Shown: positions 48,081-57,667 of the stretch, in pieces
How positions within the stretch are numbered: the first letter of the stretch is position 1
Layout of the letters: each line of letters opens with the position of its first letter
Source of the DNA: Spirodela intermedia
Lineage: Eukaryota > Streptophyta > Magnoliopsida > Alismatales > Araceae
DNA length: 64,000 nt
Assembly: GCA_902729315.2 (NCBI GenBank)
Contig: LR746265.1
Span: 6,640,892-6,704,891 of the forward strand
Direction of reading: 5' to 3'
Position numbers and translations under genes: made by a program
Notes under the pieces: model-generated
The model's input: only the letters and a program-made list of their open reading frames with translations
What the model was told of the DNA's origin: nothing
Databases searched by the model: none

Positions 48081-50192
48081 TCACCAGTAGTCTCCACAGG
48101 TACAGCTTCCGTCCTTGAAGTGATGGAATCTGGACGAGTCCCTCACGATGATCTCCCTCTGGGAAATCCTTGATATGAACTTAATCGCCGTGTGACAGTC
48201 TCCACAGATGCGGAGGTTCTTGAAGACCTTGATGGCCGCCGGCGGGGGCGTCGCGATGATCCCAAAGGCGACCGCCAGCTTCTCGCTGTGGTAGGTCAAG
48301 TTCTGTTCCTTCTGCTCCTCCTCGACGTCGTGGAGGACGAACTGCGTGTCGGGGATGTACCCTTCTTCCTTCATCTTCGCGGAGAGCTTCTCCAGCTGGG
48401 CGTGGATCTCATTTATCCTGGGATGCGAGTCGTCCCCCACCAGGAACCGGTGGGCCTTCCTCTCGATCTCGATCCAGCTGGAGCCGGGCTTCTTCACGAC
48501 CCCTTTCGCCTCCATCAGCCGTCGGGTCCAGGCCACCTCGTCCCAGAGGCCGGCGGTGGCGTAGATATTGGCTAGGGTCACATAGGTGGCGGCGTTCTCA
48601 GGCTCTAGCCGGAATAAAGCCTCCGCCGCCTGCCGAGCGAGCCGTATGTTGCCGTGGATCCTGCAGCCGCCGAGCAAGGAAGCCCACAGGAACTTGTCCG
48701 GCTTCATGGGCATCCTGCGGATGATCTCCTCCGCTTCAGCGAACCGCCCCGCGCGGCTCAGGAGGTCGACCACGCAGGCGTAGTGGTCGCTGGTGTGAGC
48801 CAGCGCGTGATCCTTCTCTATCGACCAGAAAATCTCCAACCCTTTGTCGACGAGCCCGGCGTGGGTGCAGGCAGATAGGACCCCCACGAAGGTGATGTGA
48901 TCGGGTTTGGTGCCAGAGCTGAGCAGGGAGTCGAAGTACCTGAGAGCCTCCATGGGGTAGCCGTTCTGAGCTAGCCCGGAAATCAGCGAAGTCCAGGAGA
49001 CCAGATCCGGTTGCGGCATACTTTCAAACACCTTGCTTGCGCTGCTGATGTTCCCACATTTGGAATACATGTCGATGAGTGCTCCGGCTGCAAATGAGAA
49101 GGGATCCCAGTCGATCCTCGCCATGTGCCCGTGGACCTGCTTCCCCAGGGCTTCCATGGTTCTCTCCGAGCACACGTTGAGGATCCCCGCGAAGGTGAAC
49201 TCGTTGGGCCTCACTCCTGATCGCAGCATGTCGGAGAAGAGCCTCATGCCCTCATCGCTTCTACCCGCGTCGAAGTACCTCCCAATCATGGCGGACCAGG
49301 AGACGACGTCTCTGTTGGGGGAGCATTCGAATATGTGCCTCGCTTCGGCTATGGCTCCACACTTAGCGTACATGTCGGAGAGGGCGCTCCAGAGAACAGC
49401 GTCCGAAGCGAGCTCGCCGCGGATAACATGGCCGTGAATCTCCTTCCCGAATCTCAGGTTGAGGACGGCGGCCGACGCAACGAGGGCGCTTGAGACGGTG
49501 AACTTGTTCCCGACCGACCTTCCGTCCATCTGCATCTCCCGGTAGAGCCTCAGGGCTTCCGCTGGCTGGCCGTGCCGTATGTAACCGGACATCACCGAGC
49601 TCCACGAGAAACCGTCTCTCATCCCCCGTGGCATTAGGTCGAACAGCTGCCGTGACTCCGCCATGCCGCCTCTCTTCGCGTAGCCGGAGATCATCGTGTT
49701 CCACGAGCAGGCGTCCCTCTCCGACATCCGGTCGAATACACTCCGAGCATCGACATGGCGGCCTGATTTTGAGAACATGGCGATGAGACGGTTGGAAACG
49801 AGAACATCTGGCTGGAATCCCGATCCTATGGCGTGCCGGAAGACGCGGCCGGCGTCGTCGACGGCGCCATGGCGGAGGCACAGTTGGAAGAGATAGGGAT
49901 AAACCTGGGGCGACGCCTGATGCAATCTGTCGACGACGTCGAGCAATCCGACGGCATCGCCGACGCTACCGCGCCGCCGGAAGAGGACCTCGACGGCGTC
50001 CTGGAACCTGCCATCGGCGCATAGGCTGGCGACGGGTTCTTGAACCAGTAGCCAGCTGGATGGGCCATTGGAGCCGCCGGATTCTCTAAGGAAGGTGGGG
50101 ATCCGGCCAGGTTTAGGGGAGCTCGTGGTGGTGGAGGAGGAAAAGACGCGGACCAGATGTTCGCCGTCGCGGAGGAAGCGCCGCCCGATCAT
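48081..50192 (-). CDS. DYW-class PPR protein (At4g37170-like), intronless
   Basis: A 703-residue intronless PLS-DYW protein, a second presumed organelle RNA-editing factor. Blocks such as GKEIHGHVIRGELASDAVLW, RYFDAGRSDEGMRLFSDMLR and GKQVHGHMARIDWDPFSFAA follow the order of Arabidopsis At4g37170. The PG box is PGSSWIEI (569). The DYW domain has His635 and Glu637 (HSEKLAVAFG), Cys663 and Cys666 (CGDCH), and ends in the canonical CTCGDYW. All catalytic and zinc residues are intact. The N-terminus (MIGRRFLRDGEHLVRVFSSS) is Arg- and Ser-rich and suggests mitochondrial import. It lies in tandem with, and in the same orientation as, the At1g25360-like gene, but the two are different PPR lineages rather than a recent duplicate pair. 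Upstream it faces the eIF2 beta gene. Confidence 0.94.
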   Translation of the reverse strand: MIGRRFLRDGEHLVRVFSSSTTTSSPKPGRIPTFLRESGGSNGPSSWLLVQEPVASLCADGRFQDAVEVLFRRRGSVGDAVGLLDVVDRLHQASPQVYPYLFQLCLRHGAVDDAGRVFRHAIGSGFQPDVLVSNRLIAMFSKSGRHVDARSVFDRMSERDACSWNTMISGYAKRGGMAESRQLFDLMPRGMRDGFSWSSVMSGYIRHGQPAEALRLYREMQMDGRSVGNKFTVSSALVASAAVLNLRFGKEIHGHVIRGELASDAVLWSALSDMYAKCGAIAEARHIFECSPNRDVVSWSAMIGRYFDAGRSDEGMRLFSDMLRSGVRPNEFTFAGILNVCSERTMEALGKQVHGHMARIDWDPFSFAAGALIDMYSKCGNISSASKVFESMPQPDLVSWTSLISGLAQNGYPMEALRYFDSLLSSGTKPDHITFVGVLSACTHAGLVDKGLEIFWSIEKDHALAHTSDHYACVVDLLSRAGRFAEAEEIIRRMPMKPDKFLWASLLGGCRIHGNIRLARQAAEALFRLEPENAATYVTLANIYATAGLWDEVAWTRRLMEAKGVVKKPGSSWIEIERKAHRFLVGDDSHPRINEIHAQLEKLSAKMKEEGYIPDTQFVLHDVEEEQKEQNLTYHSEKLAVAFGIIATPPPAAIKVFKNLRICGDCHTAIKFISRISQREIIVRDSSRFHHFKDGSCTCGDYW

Positions 50193-50345
50193 GCCGGCGG
50201 CGAGGCGGTAACAGGGGAGTATCCGTGGGCCTAATTTATAGCTGTCGTATTGGGTATGGGCGTTATAAATGGGCTTACTTGGGTAGGTTAGGGCAATGGA
50301 AGCCCAATAAGTAAGCGGGCAGAAACCCTTAACACCCGCTCTTCT
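50193..50345. promoter_or_regulatory. Short divergent promoter of PPR and eIF2 beta genes
   Basis: About 150 bases separate the PPR start codon (50192, minus) from the probable eIF2 beta 5' UTR (plus). The interval holds GGGCCT, TGGGCTT and AAGCCCAAT elements and a telo-box AAACCCT at 50323-50329. This combination is typical of plant translation-machinery genes. Two TATA-like words (TTTATAG, TTATAAA) occur between 50230 and 50270. Confidence 0.6.
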
Positions 50346-50477
50346 TCCCTTTCATCTCCCCCACCTCCGTCCGGCCTCCTCCATTTCAGACCTTCTGTCG
50401 TCGCCGATCTCGTGAGCCGCCGCTCTTGTCGGGAGACGCCGACTCCATTGTTGCCGGCAGTCGGCAACCGAGCAGGT

Positions 50478-50478
<1 letters not shown>

Positions 50479-50513
<35 letters not shown>
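50479..50513. repeat. (CT)n microsatellite at eIF2 beta 5' intron
   Basis: Perfect CT run starting just inside a probable 5'-UTR intron of the eIF2 beta gene (donor GAGCAG|GTTCGC near 50477). Confidence 0.9.
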
Positions 50514-50515
<2 letters not shown>

Positions 50516-51151
50516 TGTCTGCGCAATTCTCCCTCCTCTTGCTCGCCATCTCGACCCCACGATTCCATCCCTGTTTCTATTTCTTTCTTCATCCGTCTTA
50601 CTGTCTGCGCCGGCTCCTTCCTCTTTCCGTCTGTTTGTCCATTTCCTTGTGTCTTTGCTTCTCTCTCCAACGGCGCTTTCGCATTCTTCCTCCCCTCTGT
50701 CTTTACCCATCTGCCTATCTAGATTTTTTTTACCAATCAACCCGTCCATCTACCCGTCGACGGCAGAAAAACGGCGGTTCGTGTCGAAATTTCATGAGAA
50801 ACGATCTGCTCCCAAAGTGGCATAGGGATGCCATTAGTTGTATAGAAGCCTTGGAAGCTATCTCTCAGAGGTCTCTATCGATTGTGTTCGTCATTTTTAT
50901 TCTTCTTTTATCGTGGTAATCTTCGTAAACAGTGATGGTGTGAACGTGGAACATCGTCTCGTACATATTAACATCCGTATTCGGTTTTTTTTTGTGTTAA
51001 TGATTTCGTTTACGTTTTTATTTGTGTTTTTTCTAGTTATTTTCTAGACGAGTTGAACTATGCCAAGCGTAAGCTACAACTCGTTCTTTTATCTTCTACC
51101 CATGTCTTGTATTAACTTTATTAACTCCTGTCAGGCAAAAGTGAAGTGATA

Positions 51152-54100
51152 ATGGCCGAAGAAGCATTTGTTGACGTGAGGGAGGATGTAGCAGAGGTAT
51201 GGTCTAAGCCTTACAGTCTTCTGTAAGCAAGAAAATATGTATCTGTTTCAGTCTATATCACATGAACAATTTTTTTTGTCTGTAAAGAAGTTCATTGCAA
51301 ATAACTATCTCGGTTAATCTAACGGTTGGCTTTGTCTTTCTTAATTATAAAGAAACTTATTGCAGATCCTTATGACAGTAAATTTATCCATATCTGAAAA
51401 GCTTCTCCAGTCCTAGTACTTGAATCTTTCAATCTATGATGCGGCATGGAGTATCTTTTTGCATAACTTTAAACTTTATGAGATGTAACTAGCAGTTCAT
51501 ACGTATTCTTATATAATTCTCTTTTTATATATTGTGACAAGTCAGTCATTTGAGTGGTACTGGTAGATGGCTGGATTTTCTCAAGATTTATGTTGCTCAT
51601 CGAGTTTGATTCCATCTAGTGCGTCCATTGTGTTTGTCACATGCTGCACATCTGATTTCCGCTTACCCATGTAACCAAGCTTTCTGAGATGCCGGCCTAA
51701 TAAGGGGTAGCCTGGATCTTTTTGACAATGTGTATGGGGTGTTTTCTGTGTCTCTTTGCATCACAATGTCTGGAGCTATTTTTTTTGCAGAAAGGTCCCT
51801 CGTGTCTTTTTAGAATCTTCATTCATGTCCGAAACTTTTGGGAAGGATAACTTTGTGGATGATATGATGTTCATTTCCTGTCATCATGTACCTGCCGATA
51901 TGACTCTTTTGAAGCAAGCCTTATTGATAATTTCATCTTTTCTGTCGATTGGGGGGATTACTTCGTAGACTCAAGACATCAGTTATCTTTCAGATGTGTT
52001 GAGTCCAACTCCAACCAGCATTAATAATTACTATAATGGGATTGAATGCCATATTGACCGGCTACAGTCTCATTTCGAAGCAGATCAGTCAAATCACACA
52101 ATATAGAGAGGAATAATGATGTGGCTAAAAGTAGAATAAGATATTTTTGTGTTATTTAAATTTTTACCTACTTGTTTAATAAAAAATGCTTATACATCAA
52201 TACTTTCTTTTAGTAGGGGCTGTTTCGAAGATCCATAAGGACTTTGTTTTATTGATCAAAGATTTCTTTGGGTATCAGTTGATGATCCCTGCTCATTTTC
52301 CATTAATTTTCATGTTTTTTCCCTTTGATAACCATTGGCTCATGCCATATATTTCTATTACATAAAGTAATGCAAATGTTGTCAATAATGACAAGTGATG
52401 TTTACACGAATAACTTAATCAACGAATTTCACTACACACACTAGTTGATCATTTAGATTAGTCGTCTTATTTCTTCATGATGAAATATATGATATGGGGT
52501 ATACGGGAGATTAAAATGTGTATGCAAAGAAAATGAATGTTTCCCCTTATTATCTCTTGTGAACATCCTTGTTTAGGATCAGATTACGAACTTCATCGTG
52601 CTTCTTTCTTTTCATCCATTTTCTTCTAAGGTTAGATCCCTCAATATGTTTTCTTGTTGAAATGCAGCTTGCACCATTTGACCCCACGAAGAAGAAGAAA
52701 AAGAAGAAGGTTGTTATCCAGGAACCAACTGAGGAGGTGGAGAAACTTGCAGAAAAAACAGAAAATTTGTCAGGTATTTTGAAATATCAGAGGTCACTGT
52801 TACCTTTTTTAAAATTATATTTCTAAAGAAATATTCAGGTATGATTGCTCACATTTTAAAATTTTTACCTTTGTACTTAATGCCTTTAAAATTTTCATGT
52901 TTTCTTTGGGTGCTTTTTTTGATGTAGTTTCTGAGGGTCTTGAACCTAGTTTTGCTGGCTTGAAGAAAAAGAAAAAGAAGCCGGTTAGTCAGTGGATGAT
53001 CCTTTAGTGACGTTTGAAATCCAGAGTGGCGTACTTTTTTCCAAATTTATGTCCCCTTATCACCTGTGTCGCTATAACATTTCTATATTTCTGTTGTTCT
53101 GTTATTTTAGGTCGAAACCGATTTCCTTAGTGAAGAACGTGGTGATGTTGGAGAAGAACATGTGGGTAAGTTCCCTTATGAAATATTTGTTCTTATCTGA
53201 CGATGACTGGAATGGAACACCTGTTGATATGGTTGAAATTGGAGACATTTATTTGATAATTCCCGAAACTCAGTTATCGAATTGAACATGTTTCTACTGT
53301 TTAGTTGACACTCCTGTTGAAGATGAAGAAGCGGAAGGTATTGTGCTTGGAGGAGGTGTACAATTTCCTTGGGAAGGCACTGTCCGAGATTACTTTTATG
53401 AAGAGGTGATGCTTTGCTTTTGCTTTGGTTTTGAGAGAAATTGGAATTAATACATGATAAAAGTAGATATTTAACTTCAAACCAATTACTGCTGCTTGCT
53501 TGATATTTAAATGCATATATATTTTTGGGAATCAAGCAGACCAAAATCATCAAATTAATTACAAAAATTCTGGATTTTTTAATGGAATAGCGGTGTGGTT
53601 GCATTTTTCTTCAATGATGTCATTCTTTTCATTACATAATATACATCACTCCATGTCATAATGACACCTCTCTCCATTTGAACTTGGCCACTTCAGATGA
53701 ACTTTCTGGATCCACCAAGAATTGGCATATAAAGAATACAATCAATTTACATGAATAAATATGTATAAAGAAAAGGGTGCAGAAAAGAAGTAGAATAAAT
53801 GAGAAAAAAATGATTTTCACCGTCCCGAGAAATGATGAAATACACTATACCTGAGATGGGAAACGTTTGAGGAGAACAAAAATCAAAAGATGTAATGTAG
53901 AAAGGAATGCTAAAGTTATGGCAACAACTCAGGCAATGACTTGTGGTTTAGTCACATAAATTGTATGAATCTCATTTTTTTTTAGACTCATTGGTCCCAT
54001 CTTCATTTTTTTCGGGTAATTCTGATAGTTATTGTACCCGTGGTTGAGAAGATGATGATGACGTTAGTCTCTTGTGTTCTTTCAGCTCCTCGATAGAGTT

Positions 54101-56477
54101 TTCAACATATTACGTCAGAACAATCCAGATCTTGCTGGAGATAGGCGCAGAACAGTGATGAGGCCACCCCAGGTTCTTCGAGAAGGCACTAAGAAGACAG
54201 TTTTTGTGAATTTTATGGATCTTTGCAAGACGTACGCTCCATTTTCTTTGACATGTTACTTTTAGTTTCACATGTTTTATTTATGTCACGATTATAGTTT
54301 CCCTTTCATCAGTAGTATCATCTTGTCATTGATGGGCTTGTGGAGTCTTTGAATTCCTGATTTGGAAAGATTGGTTCCTTGTTTACTGCCTTGACAGAGC
54401 CTGCACTGGCTACATTGTTCAACTTCCCCTGGATTCTGTAAATATCTGTTTCTGATTTTTTTATCAACTTATGAACTTGAGTGCGCATTTGCCATCCTCA
54501 TTTTTTTTTAGATTGATGACAGATTTATGTTTCGTAAATACTGAAATCCACATGGTATGCTGACTTATTAGACTGGCTACATCATGTCGTTGATAGGTGG
54601 AATGCAATCATTTTCCTTTGCCGAAAGAAATGTAATCCCTGCCTTTTAATAGATCAGTCTAGAATGTTCAATGTAGTCTGGAGCCAAGTAGCGTCATGTA
54701 GAATGGACAATTGCTTTGGTTGATTTGCTAATGCTTCATAAATTTCTAGCACTTCCGATGTTGTTCTTAATCTTGTTGCGTAGTTTGCTGAGAAATCTGC
54801 CTGAGTCTGTGTTATGGTGGGTTTCAAGTTATTGGCTAGTGAACTCCGGGTACTCCGAATCAGAGCATGCCTGTGAGCTTTTGATCTCTTTGTCTAGCTT
54901 TTCATGTAGTATCTTCTTCTTATTTTTCTCCTTCCCCTTCTTCTGAGATTGTAGGACATAGCTACCTTTGCATCAGATCAGAAGATTTTAAAGTACATAA
55001 ATGGAGTTGTACATTACATTAATGATTGGTGGAGTCCCATTATGATAAGTCTGTCTTTATTCGTTGAGGATCAATCATCCACTTTGCTTTAGAAAAAAAG
55101 ATGAAATCATCAAGCTATGGAAGTAGTGGGATAAGTGCTGCACTTCCCTTTAAATTTTATCTTTGTATGTTCTTCTGTCGATATTGTTGATGTAATAATA
55201 AACTTGCCTATTCTTATTGATGAAAAGATTAATGTGCCGGTTGTGGATCATAAGCCTCTGCAATTAGTCAAGGGAGTACTAACAATCTTAGCTTTCAGGA
55301 TGCATAGGCAACCGGATCATGTCCAGAATTTTCTACTCGCTGAAATGGGAACTAGCGGATCTCTTGATGGGCAACAGAGGCTGGTTGTCAAGGGAAGATT
55401 TGCTCCTAAGAACTTTGAGGGAATTCTTCGGCGATACGTCAGTAAGTTTTTTTTAACTATATCTGATTTTATTTTTTTTGTTTTTATTCTTGACTGCTTC
55501 ATTCTGCTAGGGGATCTATATCTTCACCTTCCTTTGTCTTGCTACTACCATTTAGATTCATGCATTACTTTGTTAAGTAGCTAATTCTGTAAGATTTATG
55601 TGAACTATAATTAACTATATTCTGTAAGATTATATCCGGCGCTTTTTTTTTTTAAGATTGTCTGAAACTATTTGTTGATTACATTTTTATAATTAGGGTC
55701 TAGTTGTTATTAATTTCGATTTTTTAAGTTTCCATACCTTTTTCTTTCACAGTCCTCCCATATGCAGATTTTTTTCTTACTTCAGACCACCAGAAAGACA
55801 CTAAACCTAGCCATCTCTCTCTCTCTCTCTCTCTCTCTTATAAACCTGTGCATCATTTCTAGGTCCATGGGGGGACATACCAGAAAAGATCAGCTGATAT
55901 TTTTATCTTGTTACCTGATCAACATAGAAATGTTGCATGAGAAGAGAAATAAACCTGGAGAAACCCACGTACTCTTCCATTATTGCCATCGCTCAACAGC
56001 GTCGATCCATCCAGCAACCACTTTAGCCATAATCGTATTCATATATATATATATATGTATATATATTATTCATATACAGAATGTGTATCATCCGTATGCT
56101 CCATTCAACCATCTTGTGCATATCTTGTGGCGGATTGGCTCATCTCTGGTTATGATTTTCCAGATGAGTATGTCATTTGCCATGGATGCAAGAGCCCGAA
56201 CACTATTCTGTCAAAGGAGAATCGTCTGTTCTTCCTTCGGTGCGAGCAGGTGGGCATTCCCTCCATCTCCTTACTCTTCTTAATCTTATCTACTGAATTT
56301 ACCATATAATATATTTTTCTGAAGAAATCAAGTGATGAGAACCTTGATGGCATGATTTTTTTCAGAAGAGCTACTGATCCCTGGTGTCTGTTCTTGCAGT
56401 GTAGTTCATCGAGGTCGGTTGCGCCCATCAAGGCAGGCTTTGTCGCCCAGGTCGGGCGCCGCAAGGCCGGAGCTTGA
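51152..56477 (+). CDS. Translation initiation factor eIF2 subunit beta
   Basis: Nine coding exons: 51152-51196, 52668-52773, 52928-52983, 53111-53165, 53305-53405, 54086-54231, 55299-55441, 56164-56249 and 56400-56477, giving 271 residues (plant proteins are about 270). It is the eIF2 subunit that contacts eIF5, eIF2B and initiator tRNA during start-site selection. Two lysine boxes lie at residues 23-29 and 63-68. The core aIF2B/eIF5 domain includes [49 protein letters not shown] and [12 protein letters not shown]. The C-terminal zinc ribbon has Cys223, Cys226, Cys244 and Cys247. The end ([20 protein letters not shown]) matches plant eIF2 beta closely. A 5'-UTR intron probably ends at the TCAG of 51131-51134, 17 bases before the ATG. 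The third lysine box of animal proteins is not seen. Confidence 0.96.
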
Positions 56478-56696
56478 GATCCTCTCTCTCTCTTTCTCTC
56501 TGGACTGTCAGTCAAACTCTGTCCCTGTCTTCTCCTTCGGATTTCTTCACCCGCTTGTTGGATTTGATTTGGTTTTGCTTCCTGTAACAGCCGTCAATTT
56601 TGGGTGTGAGGAAAATGGTAGAACCCCTGCCTAACGAGCTCGCATTTGATCGTAATATTTCTGCATGGTTCTCTGTGTTTAGTACCTGTTCTCAGA

Positions 56697-56739
56697 GCGC
56701 GCGCGCGAGAGAGAGGAGAGAGAGAGAGAGAGAGAGAGG
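56697..56739. repeat. Compound (GC)n(GA)n microsatellite
   Basis: About 6 GC units followed by GA units, with one GGA interruption. Confidence 0.9.
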
Positions 56740-57356
56740 CTTTGATGTATGCAGTCCCCGTGGTCGTGGACGACTTCCCCCTTGGTCTCTCATCCGGTTG
56801 ACCGATATCCGGATGACTTGGACTTTTTTGACGTTGTCAACTGGAGGGCTGACTTGGGGAGACTTCTTGGAGACGGGGAACCAGTCAGCGGGACGATGCA
56901 GACCGCAGAAACCACGTGGGCACCTATTCGTCACCTATTAAAAGTTGAGGGGTGTTCTATCCTTCTTTTTTTTTTTGATAATTAATTTTACAAAAAATGT
57001 CAACTGTCTACGTGAAAAAGGCATATTTTGAAAACCCACGTGTTTTAAAATGAGTCCTCCAAAATTGCAAAATGGAATTATTGGGAATATGATTCCAATA
57101 ATTGAATGGAAGTTTCTTTTCACGTGTTACCTACGGGAATTTTGGGGTAGTTTCGCTTCGGTCAACCTTCTAGTCCTTTGGACGCCCGATGACGCACGGG
57201 TTTGACCATTTGACCGTTGATCGACGGGGCATGAAACAGTGGGGGAAGGGTAATTACGTCAACGCGGGGGAAGGTTTCTCCGGTCGTTTCTCAGCTGTTC
57301 TCGTGCTGTAAATAGACAGCAGGTTGCTAGTCAATTCCGCCCCTCACATTCCCTCG

Positions 57357-57392
57357 TCTCTCTCTCTCTCTCTCTCGCGCGCGCGCTGTGTG
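57357..57392. repeat. Compound (CT)n(CG)n(TG)n microsatellite
   Basis: About 9 CT units, then about 5 CG units and a short TG run. It is the reverse complement in type of the tract at 56697. Confidence 0.9.
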
Positions 57393-57667
57393 TGGGAGGC
57401 AGCAGAAGCCAGGGAGGACTGTGAAGGACGGACAGGGAGAAGGGTGGGGTTCTTCTTCTGCTCCATTCTCGGTGTAGCAGGGAGGGGGGTTCGGGCTGTA
57501 TTCTAAAGTTGTGACTGGAAGAAGCAGGGAACGGACGCCCCCCATCCGTATCCTCCATCACCGTCGCCATCGCCGGGTCCTCTCTTGCCATTTTCATCTG
57601 ATTCGATCTTCTCTTGTTGTTGGCACAGTCTACGCCTCTCTCTATCCCTGGTTTCAATCCCCGTCGG

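Larger units (their letters stand above)
56478..57667. other. Intergenic region between eIF2 beta and DUF1640 genes
   Basis: No gene is recognised. It contains the eIF2 beta 3' flank, a (GC)n(GA)n tract at about 56697-56739, a poly-T run near 56966-56978, and a (CT)n(CG)n tract at 57357-57387. The latter, together with the sequence up to 57667, should be promoter and 5' UTR of the next gene. Confidence 0.6.
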
